A stretch of 64,000 nt of DNA, from the NCBI GenBank assembly GCA_049513055.1, contig JBEKWN010000009.1:35354-99353 (forward strand), in the 5' to 3' direction. This stretch comes from UBA1163 sp049513055 (GTDB lineage: Bacteria; Desulfobacterota; BSN033; UBA1163). How positions within the stretch are numbered: the first letter of the stretch is position 1; every line of letters starts with the position of its first letter. Shown piece by piece: positions 1 to 8,231 of this stretch. The translations under genes and the position numbers were made by a program. The notes under the pieces are model-generated. The model saw nothing but the letters and a program-made list of their open reading frames with translations, was not told the origin of the DNA and ran no database searches.

Positions 1-138
1 GAGCACTTTTATTGGTGAGGGGATGTGACAAAATTACCACAGGGGGATTTTAGGTGCATGGTTAGATATGGACCGATGTAAAAAGTCTCGTTTTAGGTCA
101 TTTAGAGCCCATAAAAATAGGAGGGAGGAGGTGATCTC

Positions 139-243
139 ATGAATTACCAAACGGCCATTTTATTATTTATTTTCACCATGGTTGTTTTAGGTTTGGGCAT
201 TGTAGTTATCGATTTTATAAAAGGGAGAGTAAGAAAGAATTGA
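139..243 (+). CDS. 34-residue single-span membrane peptide upstream of integrase
   Basis: A small reading frame starts at ATG 139 behind a very strong ribosome binding site (GGAGGGAGGAGGTG, 5-7 nt before the start). It encodes 34 residues: a short polar start, one hydrophobic span of about 20 residues rich in Ile, Leu, Val and Phe, and a basic tail containing KGR and RKN, so an N-out/C-in membrane peptide is likely. Its TGA overlaps the TTG start of the integrase (TTGA), which suggests translational coupling. I recognise no family. The strong ribosome site and the coupling are the reasons to call it a gene. Confidence 0.5.
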   Translation: MNYQTAILLFIFTMVVLGLGIVVIDFIKGRVRKN

Positions 244-1421
244 CTGAAAGTTTTCCTTCGACTATTATAATCTGCATGAAGGGTGGTATCTATTCTAAAG
301 AGAGATGCCCGGTCTGTAACCGGAACTTTCAGCACATTGGGAATGACCTTATCTGCCCTGATCACCAAACAAGACCCAGAAGATACTACATTGCAATGTA
401 TAGCAGGGAGCTTGGCAGGAACCTTGTCGTGTGTTCTGATCCATCAAGGAGACTTCCATTCTCTTCTTATGAGATGGCCTACCGGATATTGGAGAAGATC
501 AGGTCAGAGATTGATGCACACACTTTTGATCTGTCCAGATACGTGCAGGCGAAGTTGAGGCCATTACAATTCAATGTATGGGCTGATGAATGGCTATCTA
601 AGAAAGAGATCCTTGTGGAAAAGAAGGTCAGGACCCCATCATATTTGAAGGAGTTGAGGAGGTTCGTCAGGATCTACAAGGGATTTTTTGGAGAGATGGA
701 CATCAGAGACATCGGAAATAAAGCCGTTGATAACTTCTTTTTAAGTATCCGTGGTAAGCCAAAGTATCAGGCCAATATTATGAACGGCCTTCATAAGATG
801 TTAGCGGATGCCTTGGATTGGAAGGATATAGGGATGATGCCAACATTTCCAAAGATAGAAGTGCCGGAGCAAGAGGTGAAAGTTATTACTTTGGAAGATC
901 AGGACCGGATCATCAATTTGATTGAAGACAAAATGGATCGGGCGTATATCTTATTTACAGCAAGAGAGATGGTGAGGCCGTCCGAAACGAGGGCGTTGTG
1001 CTGGGATGCTATTGATCTCCTGCATAACAAGGTGACTATCAAGAGGCACTTCTCATTGAATGAATTGTGGACTGCTACCAAGAGTAGGGCAATCAAGGTG
1101 CTGCCTCTGGACCCGGATGTGAAGGAACTGCTGGAGGGGCTACAGAGGCATATCAAGAGTCCCTTCGTGTTCCATAAAGAGGACGGGAGGCCGTACAGCG
1201 AATCCTATACACGCAAGCTGTGGAATAAGATCAGCGGAGGGATGGGTATCAGGATATCTCTCTACCAAGGAACAAGGCACAGCAGTGCCACAGAAGCAGC
1301 CACACGGGTGTCTATGGACGTGATATCGGAGTTCCTGGGGCATACATCACAGAGGATGAGTAAGAGGTACGTTAAGCAAAACCCTGATCGATTAAAGGGT
1401 GCATTGAGAGTTGCGAAGTAA
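240..1421 (+). CDS. Tyrosine recombinase / site-specific integrase with N-terminal zinc ribbon
   Basis: Integrase of an integrated element, catalysing site-specific recombination between attachment sites. The N-terminus has a CPVC...C..H zinc-ribbon-like motif (residues 23-42), then a SAM-like core-binding domain (about 105-200) and a C-terminal catalytic domain (about 215-385). Visible catalytic residues are Arg247 (RPSE), Lys281, Arg346, His368 (FLGH) and Tyr377 (KRYVK). The usual His three residues before the second Arg is Gln343, with His347 following that Arg. TTG 240 overlaps the upstream peptide's stop; ATG 276, just before the zinc ribbon, is an alternative start. An ssrA 3'-end copy lies about 85 bp downstream, which points to a tmRNA-targeting integrase. 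Zinc-ribbon integrases of this type are known in deltaproteobacterial genomes. Confidence 0.9.
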   Translation: MTESFPSTIIICMKGGIYSKERCPVCNRNFQHIGNDLICPDHQTRPRRYYIAMYSRELGRNLVVCSDPSRRLPFSSYEMAYRILEKIRSEIDAHTFDLSRYVQAKLRPLQFNVWADEWLSKKEILVEKKVRTPSYLKELRRFVRIYKGFFGEMDIRDIGNKAVDNFFLSIRGKPKYQANIMNGLHKMLADALDWKDIGMMPTFPKIEVPEQEVKVITLEDQDRIINLIEDKMDRAYILFTAREMVRPSETRALCWDAIDLLHNKVTIKRHFSLNELWTATKSRAIKVLPLDPDVKELLEGLQRHIKSPFVFHKEDGRPYSESYTRKLWNKISGGMGIRISLYQGTRHSSATEAATRVSMDVISEFLGHTSQRMSKRYVKQNPDRLKGALRVAK

Positions 1422-1505
1422 CCTGACATTATCCAATCTTTAACCGGATAAGAAATGGCTGAATTAAACAGAATTATTTTAATGAGTTGCAACACGGGCG
1501 ACTTA

Positions 1506-1528
1506 TTCGATTCCCGCCGCCTCCACCA
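1506..1528 (+). repeat. Attachment site: partial copy of the tmRNA (ssrA) 3' end
   Basis: The stretch TTCGATTCCCGCCGCC followed by TCCACCA is the T-loop, 3' T-stem and acceptor end of a tmRNA, ending in CCA. Nothing upstream supplies the 5' half of the T-stem or the acceptor partner; the integrase lies there instead. It is therefore the duplicated 3' end left on the chromosomal side when an element integrated into ssrA. The intact ssrA is expected beyond the left edge of the window. Confidence 0.7.
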
Positions 1529-1573
1529 AAATTTCGTAATAAAAAGTTCCGTAAAGAACTGCTACGCTCTCTT

Positions 1574-1600
1574 AAAGCTCCGATTATTTCGGAGCTTTTT
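1574..1600 (+). terminator. Rho-independent terminator, probably the original ssrA terminator
   Basis: A 9-bp stem AAGCTCCGA/TCGGAGCTT with a TTATT loop runs into a T-tract. It lies 46 nt after the partial tmRNA 3' end, where an ssrA terminator would be. This supports the region to its right being the original chromosomal flank. Confidence 0.8.
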
Positions 1601-1873
1601 AATTTTACCAGGAGCATTCTAAATTAATACCTCAGGTCCTTCAAGAACCGTTGGAACTCATGGGACTCAGCCACGATTTCAACCAATCGAAGTGGGATGA
1701 AACCCACCTTGCCATTATGCAAAGATTTGAGGAGTGACTGAAAACATGTATTTTGAAAAGAGTTTACTAAATTAGAGTAGAAGGGTCAATGTGAACTTTG
1801 AGAAAGAGCGGAAGTCAATAGGGGATGCCAATCTATGCTAAAATATGTTATAAAAATTATCATTAGGAGATGA
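1601..1873. other. Intergenic stretch without a recognisable gene
   Basis: No convincing gene. A short open stretch at about 1660-1737 encodes roughly 25 residues, with no ribosome site and no family I know. It may be debris at the island edge. Confidence 0.4.
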
Positions 1874-2182
1874 TTGACGGAAGAGATGTCCAGAATTATT
1901 CAGGGTGATGTAGAGAAGTTGAAGTCAGAAAGAAAGATGAATAAGCTTGAGAATATTGCCGTCAGGTCGGTCGATATCGTGGAAGCCTGGCAGGAATCAG
2001 GAAAGGATTACCTCACTGTCAGGTTCTTTGCTAACTTATTGGATTATACGGTTGATGAAACCACAGGGCAAGTGGTATCGGGCAGCAAAACAGAACCTGT
2101 TAAATTTGAAGAATACTGGACATTTACCCGGACGGTGGGGGATAACCCCTGGCAATTATCAGCGATCAACCAGGCAGAATAA
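1874..2182 (+). pseudogene. Tim44-like domain protein, 5'-truncated remnant
   Basis: The 102-residue product matches the C-terminal part of bacterial Tim44-like (TIM44/MlaC-fold) proteins. It has the typical progression LENIAVRSV, VEAWQESG, YLTVRF, LDYTVDE, EPVKFEEYWTF and PWQLSAI. Members of the family are normally 200-350 residues with an N-terminal membrane segment, which is missing here: a stop codon lies immediately upstream in frame and the preceding DNA does not encode the rest. The only starts are TTG 1874 and ATG 1886. Its place just inside the chromosomal flank of the ssrA-targeted element suggests rearrangement cut off the 5' part. A short functional version cannot be excluded. Confidence 0.55.
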
Positions 2183-2185
2183 TTT

Positions 2186-2242
2186 AAATAGGGACACATC
2201 GTTTGTCATGATAAAAATCGATAGGATGCGCCCCTATTTTTA
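2186..2242 (+). terminator. Imperfect hairpin with T-tract
   Basis: AAATAGGG pairs with CCCTATTT, extended by partial pairing inside, and ends in TTTTT. It could terminate transcription of the upstream remnant, or be a member of the GGGACACAT-type intergenic repeats. Confidence 0.4.
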
Positions 2243-2387
2243 ATAAAATATTATCCCTAATCTTTCTTGTGTACGTCCCACCGATTGAAATGGTTTTGAT
2301 TCACGTAATCCGCTCCTCGGTAATCGCTGATGGTTTCATTGATGTTATTCATCATCCCAATGGTTATCAATACTCTAAGGAGAGAAA

Positions 2388-4442
2388 ATGGAATCTAAAT
2401 ATACGAATCGACTCCTTCATGAAACAAGTCCTTATCTTTTGCAGCATGCGCACAATCCGGTAGATTGGTATCCGTGGGGAGAGGAAGCTCTCGCTCGAGC
2501 TAAAAAAGAAGACAAACCCATTCTCCTCAGCATTGGCTACTCCTCCTGCCATTGGTGCCATGTGATGGAAAAGGAATCTTTCGAAAATGAGGCTATTGCG
2601 GGAATCATGAATGAGCGCTTTATCAATATCAAAGTTGATCGGGAGGAACGTCCAGATCTTGATGAACTTTATATGCATGCCGTTCAGGTGATGACGGGTT
2701 CAGGTGGATGGCCGATGACCGTCTTTTTGACTCCTGACCTCATTCCCTTCCATGCGGGAACTTATTTCCCTCCTGAAGATCGAGGGGGAATGCCAGGTTT
2801 TCCAAAAATACTGGTTGTTGTCTCTGATTATTATCGTTCCCATCGAGGGGAAGTGGGGAAGATGGAAGCACAACTGAAAAATGCCCTCAATCAGATCGCT
2901 GAAATTATTCCTTCCAAGGAAGTTATGAGCGATAAAGTCCTGTCAAAGGCTTTTAATACTCTGGAGAGTCAATTCGATCCAATTTACGGAGGATTCGGGA
3001 ACGCCCCCAAATTCCCGAGCAGCATGGCCCTATCTTTTCTTCTCCGGTATTGGAAAAGTACGGGTTCAAAGAAAGCATTGGAGATGGTAGAAAAAACACT
3101 GGAGAAGATGGCCAATGGTGGGATCTACGACCATTTAGGAGGAGGGTTTCATCGCTATTCTGTGGATAATCGATGGCTCATTCCCCATTTTGAAAAAATG
3201 CTCTATGACAATGCCCTGCTATCGCGAACCTATTTTGAAGCCTATCAGGGCACTCAAAAAGAGAGGTATGGTCAGGTGGGCGAAGAAATCCTCAATTATG
3301 TCCTTCATGAGATGAAGAGCCCGGAAGGTGGTTTCTACTCAACCCAGGATGCGGATAGCGAAGGCGAGGAAGGGAAGTTTTATGTCTGGACGAGAGACGA
3401 GATTAAGGATTTATTGGGTAAAGATAAAGGAATTCCTTTTTGTGCTTATTATGGGGTGGCAACCCAGGGAAATTTTGAGGGAGGGGCAAGCGTTCTTAGC
3501 ATTGCTTCCACTTTAGAAAAGATTTCTCAATTATATGGAACATCTGTCCCAGACTTGGAAAAGGTTTTGGAGGAGGGACGGCAGAAACTCTATGCCGAAA
3601 GGGAGAGGAGAGTGAGACCCGGCAGGGATGAGAAGATTCTGACCTCTTGGAATGGGTTGATGATCTCAAGTTTTGTTGATGGATTTAAAGTCACTGGAAA
3701 TGAAAAATATCTTAATGGGGCAAAAGAAGCAGCCCTCTTCATTCTCCACGAGATGAAGAAGGCTGGTTACTTGATGAGGGTATTTAATAAAGGGGAATGT
3801 CGGGTAAAGGGTTATTCAGAAGATTACGCCTTTTTTATCCAGGCCCTCATCGATCTTTATGAAGCCACCTTTGAGACGGGATGGTTGAAAGAGGCAGATG
3901 ACCTCAATCAGAGAATGATTCACCAATTCTGGGATGGGAGAAATGGAGGTTTCTTCTTTACAGGAAAGGAGAACGAATCTTTGATTGCTCGATCAAAAAA
4001 CCCTTATGATAATGCCATCCCTTCAGCGAATTCCATTGCGGTATTTAATTTGATCAGGCTTGGGTATCTGACTGGAGAAGAATCTTTAAAACAGAAGGCA
4101 GACCAGACCCTTCACCTCTTCTATAACTTTCTTGATCAACATCCCTCTGGATTTTCCCAGATGCTATCCGGTCTTTCCTTCTTTTTGAATTCAGAGGAGA
4201 TCGGGGTCATCGGTTCAAGGAATGATCTTAAGACAAAATCCATGCTCAAAGAGATTTACCTCACCTACCTTCCTAACAAAATCCTGAGCCTCAGGGACCC
4301 TCATGAATCCATCGAAGGAAATTGGTTTCCATTTCTTATGGAGAAAGGGGTCCCAGAAGTTCCAACCACTTTTGTCTGCAAAGGATTCACCTGCCTGCCC
4401 CCAGTAAAAGATGAAAAAGAGTTAAAGAAAATTTTGGGTTAG
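2388..4442 (+). CDS. Thioredoxin-domain protein of the YyaL/DUF255 family
   Basis: A 684-residue protein with the family hallmarks: the opening NRLLHETSPYLLQHAHNPVDW, then the thioredoxin-like motif SSCHWCHVMEKESF (about residues 51-64), then GGWPMTVFLTPD and GGTYFPP-like segments. The rest forms an (alpha/alpha)6 glycosidase-like domain with GGGFHRYSVD and HFEKMLYDNALL. Length matches the family, which includes B. subtilis YyaL and human SPATA20. The physiological substrate is not established. The start ATG 2388 has a good ribosome site (AAGGAGAG). It stands alone between the Tim44 remnant and the Fur/Cbi operon. Confidence 0.9.
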   Translation: MESKYTNRLLHETSPYLLQHAHNPVDWYPWGEEALARAKKEDKPILLSIGYSSCHWCHVMEKESFENEAIAGIMNERFINIKVDREERPDLDELYMHAVQVMTGSGGWPMTVFLTPDLIPFHAGTYFPPEDRGGMPGFPKILVVVSDYYRSHRGEVGKMEAQLKNALNQIAEIIPSKEVMSDKVLSKAFNTLESQFDPIYGGFGNAPKFPSSMALSFLLRYWKSTGSKKALEMVEKTLEKMANGGIYDHLGGGFHRYSVDNRWLIPHFEKMLYDNALLSRTYFEAYQGTQKERYGQVGEEILNYVLHEMKSPEGGFYSTQDADSEGEEGKFYVWTRDEIKDLLGKDKGIPFCAYYGVATQGNFEGGASVLSIASTLEKISQLYGTSVPDLEKVLEEGRQKLYAERERRVRPGRDEKILTSWNGLMISSFVDGFKVTGNEKYLNGAKEAALFILHEMKKAGYLMRVFNKGECRVKGYSEDYAFFIQALIDLYEATFETGWLKEADDLNQRMIHQFWDGRNGGFFFTGKENESLIARSKNPYDNAIPSANSIAVFNLIRLGYLTGEESLKQKADQTLHLFYNFLDQHPSGFSQMLSGLSFFLNSEEIGVIGSRNDLKTKSMLKEIYLTYLPNKILSLRDPHESIEGNWFPFLMEKGVPEVPTTFVCKGFTCLPPVKDEKELKKILG

Positions 4443-4467
4443 AATGTTCCATATAATGATCCGGAAC

Positions 4468-4494
4468 TTGACAATAGGAAAGAAAATGTTTAAT
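4468..4494 (+). promoter_or_regulatory. Probable sigma70 promoter of the fur-cbiMQO operon
   Basis: A perfect -35 box TTGACA (4468-4473) is followed after 15 nt by TTTAAT (4489-4494), a 5-of-6 match to the -10 consensus. The spacing is a little short. It sits directly upstream of a palindromic Fur-like operator. Confidence 0.5.
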
Positions 4495-4501
4495 TTGTTA
4501 T

Positions 4502-4515
4502 TGAAAATATTTTCA
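4502..4515 (+). promoter_or_regulatory. Fur-family operator (TGAAAATATTTTCA)
   Basis: A perfect 14-bp palindrome of the Fur-box type, at the expected transcription start of the promoter at 4468-4494 and 18 bp before the regulator's start codon. Placement implies autorepression of the regulator and of the metal transporter genes behind it. Confidence 0.55.
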
Positions 4516-4533
4516 TTCTTCTCTTAACTTATT

Positions 4534-4959
4534 ATGAATAAAGGGCTTTTTAAAAATATTTTTAAAGACAAGAAACTCCGACTGAGCCATCCAAGGCTTT
4601 TAATTTATCAGGAACTCTACAATGCCAAAACACCTTTGAGTCCTCAGGAGCTCTACCAAAGCCTTCTAAAAAAGCAGAAGAAGATTGGATTGACCTCTAT
4701 CTACCGGTCTCTTGATCTCTTCGAATCTCTGGACATGGTCTTTAAAATCATCAATGGTTCGAGTGTTAAATATAAACTCTGTGAGTTAGAAGACCACCAT
4801 CACCATATCATCTGCAAGGCATGCGGGAGTGTGGTCGAATTGAACTTTTGTGACATTTCGGATTGGTCCAAAAAGGTGACGGAGTCCACCGGTTATCAGG
4901 TGATCGATCATCAATTGAATTTTTATGGGTTTTGTAAAACCTGTAAAAAAGAAGCCTGA
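4534..4959 (+). CDS. Fur-family metal-dependent transcriptional regulator
   Basis: A 141-residue Fur/Zur/Nur-type repressor. An N-terminal winged helix (LRLSHPRLLIYQEL through LTSIYRSLDLFESL) precedes the dimerisation domain with the histidine-rich DHHHHIICKACG motif and two zinc-binding pairs, CKAC and CKTC. Downstream, cbiM starts 12 nt after the stop, so it heads the cbiMQO operon. With a palindromic operator in its own promoter, it probably represses cobalt or nickel uptake when the metal is plentiful. Which metal it senses cannot be read from the sequence, so no gene symbol is given. The start ATG 4534 has only a weak ribosome site. Confidence 0.85.
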   Translation: MNKGLFKNIFKDKKLRLSHPRLLIYQELYNAKTPLSPQELYQSLLKKQKKIGLTSIYRSLDLFESLDMVFKIINGSSVKYKLCELEDHHHHIICKACGSVVELNFCDISDWSKKVTESTGYQVIDHQLNFYGFCKTCKKEA

Positions 4960-4971
4960 AAGGAGGAATGG

Positions 4972-5700
4972 ATGTCTCATATTCATCTCCCAGATGGAAT
5001 TTTACCTGTTTGGCTTTGGGCTTCGGGATTTATCGTTGCCATCCTGGTCGGGACAATTCTTCTTCGACTCACTAAGAAAGAAAAATTAACCAGACGGCTT
5101 CCTTTGATAGGGATGATGGCAGCTGTAATGGTCTTGGGTGCTTCCGTCGAGATTGTTCCCATCGCCTATCATGTCAACCTGACAGTCATTTCAGGAATCT
5201 TATTAGGACCTTCTCTCATCTTTCTTGCCACCTTTGTCGTCAATGTCATTTTGGCTCTTTTCGGACATGGTGGAATTACCGTCATCGGGCTTAATACACT
5301 CACCCTCTCGATCGAAGGGGTATTGGGATATTTTCTTTTTCGCCTCTTCTGGAAGGTTTTAAAAAGATTAACCCCTGCTACTTTTTTGGCCACCTTCATC
5401 GCCCTACTCTTCTCCACCTTGGCCATGATCGGAGTGATCAGTCTGGGGACATCTCATTATGAAAAGTTAATTCATCAGGAAGGGAAGGGGATCTTTGAAT
5501 TCCACTTTTCAAAAGGGAAGGAAGATCATCATCCAGGGGAGGCCGCTGAAGAGAAAGTGAATCTGAGACGGTTTATTGCCATCGTCCTTCCTTTGGGTTT
5601 CATCGGATGGATGCTGGAAGGTGTGATCACCGCATTAATCTGCCGATATATCTATCGGCTACGGCCAGACTTATTACATTTAGAGAAGGAAACCCTATGA
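4972..5700 (+). CDS. cbiM: Cobalt/nickel ECF transporter substrate-binding component CbiM
   Basis: A 242-residue membrane protein that supplies the metal-specificity (S) component of a cobalt/nickel ECF transporter. The N-terminus MSHIHLPDGIL carries the His-rich metal-capturing motif of CbiM/NikM, in which the N-terminal amine and His residues bind the ion. About six to seven hydrophobic spans follow, with a hydrophilic insert near residues 165-200 that contains DHHPGE and may also bind metal. A good ribosome site (AGGAGG) precedes ATG 4972. The stop overlaps the start of cbiQ (ATGA). No separate cbiN is present; the C-terminal extension may replace it. Confidence 0.85.
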   Translation: MSHIHLPDGILPVWLWASGFIVAILVGTILLRLTKKEKLTRRLPLIGMMAAVMVLGASVEIVPIAYHVNLTVISGILLGPSLIFLATFVVNVILALFGHGGITVIGLNTLTLSIEGVLGYFLFRLFWKVLKRLTPATFLATFIALLFSTLAMIGVISLGTSHYEKLIHQEGKGIFEFHFSKGKEDHHPGEAAEEKVNLRRFIAIVLPLGFIGWMLEGVITALICRYIYRLRPDLLHLEKETL

Positions 5701-6323
5701 TTCAACTTTCATATTTAGATTATATCGCTGCGGAGGGGAAGAGCTTTCTTCACCGTCTCTCGCCGAAATTGAAAATCATCGGGATGGTCTTTGTTTTATT
5801 AGCCATTGTCACGTTGAGAAACCTTCCCGGATTTCTTCTCCTTTATGGAATTCTCCTTGCCCTTTTTTCCCTATCACGAATTCCGATTAAGATATTTTCT
5901 TTAACCTTCTATCCTCTTATCTTTGCCATTCTTTTCATCTTTATTTCGGGATTTCAAATCCATTTTATTCTTCTCATTTTTTTGAAGGTTCTCTGTGGCT
6001 CCACGGGAGTGGTTCTCCTTCTGGCTACCACTCCTTATCCGTCGATCTTTTCTGTCCTGGGAAGAGTCCTTCCCTCAACTTTTGTGACTGCTCTTTTTTT
6101 GACCTACCGATCAATCTTTATCCTCCTCAATATTTTCGAGGAGACACAACATGCCCTCTACCTTCGCGGAGGATTTCAGTGGAGACATCCGTGGAGGAGC
6201 CTGATCAATATTTCCAATGCGTTCGGTCATTTGATTATTAAAGGAATTGATGCCAGCGAGAAGATGTATGAATCCATGGTGTTCCGAGGGTTTCAAAACA
6301 AGATTTATTACAGGGGAGAATAG
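5697..6323 (+). CDS. cbiQ: ECF transporter transmembrane component CbiQ
   Basis: A 208-residue T-component of the cobalt/nickel ECF transporter. It links the substrate-binding CbiM to the ATPase CbiO. Five or so hydrophobic spans are visible, and the coupling-helix motif near the C-terminus (ALYLRGGF, then MYESMVFRGF) is the conserved A-R-G pair of EcfT proteins. I chose ATG 5697, which overlaps the cbiM stop in an ATGA arrangement. A longer frame from 5607 would overlap cbiM by 90 nt and adds nothing family-like. Confidence 0.87.
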   Translation: MIQLSYLDYIAAEGKSFLHRLSPKLKIIGMVFVLLAIVTLRNLPGFLLLYGILLALFSLSRIPIKIFSLTFYPLIFAILFIFISGFQIHFILLIFLKVLCGSTGVVLLLATTPYPSIFSVLGRVLPSTFVTALFLTYRSIFILLNIFEETQHALYLRGGFQWRHPWRSLINISNAFGHLIIKGIDASEKMYESMVFRGFQNKIYYRGE

Positions 6324-6327
6324 GACC

Positions 6328-7188
6328 ATGAAGGAAGACGAAAGGATTGTCGAAGTGGATTGCATTACCCATATCTATCCAGATATGACCAAAGTGCAGA
6401 TTTGCGGTCTGGACTTTATTGTAAATCGAGGGGAGAGGGTTTCGATCCTGGGTTCCAATGGCTGTGGAAAGACGACCCTGCTCAAACACCTCCTGGGAGT
6501 GCTTATCCCAAAGGATGGAAGCGTTAAGGTTTTTGGGGTGGATCCCGGGAAGGAATATTCCAAGATCAGAGAAAAAATTGGCGTGGTCATGCAGGATGTA
6601 GATGAACAGATCCTCGGCCCGACAGTTTATGATGATATCCTCTTTGCTCCCTTAAACTATGGCATTGAGAAGAAAAAGGCAGAAGCCATGGCAAAGGTTG
6701 TGATCGAAAAGTTGAGTCTTGAATCGATCCAGAAGAAAATCGTGAATTACCTCTCAGGCGGGGAAAAAAAGAAAGTGGCTTTAGCCGGAGCATTAGTGAT
6801 GGAGCCAGACCTGCTGATCCTGGATGAGCCTTTTACAGGATTGGATCCTGTTTCAAGAAGAGATCTGATCCAGATTCTGAATGAGTTGAATAAGGAGAAA
6901 GGGATCACCTTCATCATAACACTCCACGAGGTTGATCTGGTACCAGAGATGACCGATATTCTTTACCTCATGCACGGACATGGGGATCTCAGCGAACGAG
7001 GAAGGCCAGATGAGATTTTTGGAAAATTTAAGGATTTAGAAAGTTATAATTTGGTAGAACCCACTCTGACGAAACTCTTCAAGGGATTAAAAAAGGAAGG
7101 GCTCGATTTTGGAGACCCCCTCCGTATTGATGAGGCAATCCAATCGATTAAAAGACACTGGGAAGAGAAAAAAAAAGCTAATAGCTGA
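6328..7188 (+). CDS. cbiO: Cobalt/nickel ECF transporter ATPase CbiO
   Basis: A 286-residue ABC ATPase that powers the CbiMQO transporter at the inner face of the membrane. Walker A is GSNGCGKTT (residues 42-50), followed by the Q-loop VVMQDVDEQ, signature LSGGEKKKVALAGAL, Walker B LLILDEPF and the H-loop ITLHEVD. ATG 6328 lies 4 nt after the cbiQ stop; the longer frame from 6247 overlaps cbiQ and is not used. The last codons (KKKANS) fall inside a GCTGATAGC-type intergenic repeat at about 7165-7210, so the C-terminus may have been altered by repeat insertion. Confidence 0.9.
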   Translation: MKEDERIVEVDCITHIYPDMTKVQICGLDFIVNRGERVSILGSNGCGKTTLLKHLLGVLIPKDGSVKVFGVDPGKEYSKIREKIGVVMQDVDEQILGPTVYDDILFAPLNYGIEKKKAEAMAKVVIEKLSLESIQKKIVNYLSGGEKKKVALAGALVMEPDLLILDEPFTGLDPVSRRDLIQILNELNKEKGITFIITLHEVDLVPEMTDILYLMHGHGDLSERGRPDEIFGKFKDLESYNLVEPTLTKLFKGLKKEGLDFGDPLRIDEAIQSIKRHWEEKKKANS

Positions 7189-7220
7189 TAGCCGATGGCT
7201 GATAGCGGGAAATTTTCAGA

Positions 7221-8231
7221 ATGAGACTTGGCAATCTCCAACTCGACCATCCTCTTTTTTTGGCACCGATGTCAGGGATTACGGATTATCCCTTCCGCCA
7301 ACTGGCAAGGGAGATGGGGTGCGGTCTGGTCTTTACGGAGATGGTCAGTGCAGAGGGGTTGATAAGAAAGGGGGAAGCGTTTTTAAAAATCAAGAAGGAT
7401 GAGCATCCGGTCTCTGTTCAACTCTTTGGTTCAAATCCGGAAGTCATAGCCGAAGCTGCTCAGATGGCTGAGGCAATGGGTGCAGATGCCATTGACTTCA
7501 ATATGGGATGCCCGGCCAAACAATTAGTTGAAGCTGAAGCAGGGGTTGATTTAATGCGATTCCCAGAAAAGGTGAAAGAGATTCTTACAATGGTGAGGAG
7601 GGAAGTGAAGAGTCCTCTCACCATCAAAATTCGTTCTGGATGGGATAGTAAACATATCAATGCTGTGGAGATTTCTAAAATCGCTGAAGACTGCGGGATC
7701 GATGCAATCTCTATTCACCCCAGAACAAAAGACCAGGGGTTTCGCGGCCGGGCGGATTGGAACTTGATCGGCGAGGTGAAGAAGGCGGTCCGTATTCCTG
7801 TTGTTGGAAATGGAGATGTGACCCAACCCTCTCTAGCCAAGGAGATGTTAGAAGAAACGGGTTGTGATGGGGTAATGATTGGAAGAGGAGCATTAGGGAA
7901 CCCGTGGATCTTCGGTTTTAGAAATTCCATGCATTTAGAGGGAGAACCGGTGACACTTCCTTCTCTGGAGGAGAGGAAAAACATGATCCATTATCATTTC
8001 TTGCTGACTCAAGCCCATTATGGTGAAAAAGGGGCGGTGAAAGAGATCCGGAAACATGTTTACTGGTATACGAAGGGGCTTCCTTGCTGCGCCTCCTTCC
8101 ATTCAAAATTATCAGGCTTAAGAGAAAAAGAGGCTCTGTTCGAAGCGATCCATTCTTATTTTGATTTTGTTCAAAGGAGGAATCAATGCCAATCGTTCGG
8201 GTCGGCAAAAAACAGATCAGTTACTGGATAG
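7221..8231 (+). CDS. dusB: tRNA-dihydrouridine synthase (DusB-like)
   Basis: A 336-residue FMN-dependent enzyme that reduces uridines in tRNA to dihydrouridine. The opening LFLAPMSGITDYPFRQLARE, the catalytic-cysteine motif DFNMGCPAKQ (about residues 92-101), the KIRSGW and IHPRTKDQGFRG segments and the FMN phosphate motif GVMIGRGALGNPW place it in the Dus family, closest to DusB. It starts at ATG 7221, 32 nt after cbiO. Its 3' end overlaps the next gene by 46 nt in another frame; the last residues past about 8190 are not family-like and suggest the stop has drifted downstream. Confidence 0.88.
   Translation: MRLGNLQLDHPLFLAPMSGITDYPFRQLAREMGCGLVFTEMVSAEGLIRKGEAFLKIKKDEHPVSVQLFGSNPEVIAEAAQMAEAMGADAIDFNMGCPAKQLVEAEAGVDLMRFPEKVKEILTMVRREVKSPLTIKIRSGWDSKHINAVEISKIAEDCGIDAISIHPRTKDQGFRGRADWNLIGEVKKAVRIPVVGNGDVTQPSLAKEMLEETGCDGVMIGRGALGNPWIFGFRNSMHLEGEPVTLPSLEERKNMIHYHFLLTQAHYGEKGAVKEIRKHVYWYTKGLPCCASFHSKLSGLREKEALFEAIHSYFDFVQRRNQCQSFGSAKNRSVTG

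Noticed and set aside
1660..1737. Short frame of about 25 codons in the island flank
   Set aside because: No ribosome site, no recognisable family and too short to support.
5607..5696. Longer CbiQ start
   Set aside because: It overlaps cbiM by 90 nt, while ATG 5697 gives the typical ATGA coupling and family start.
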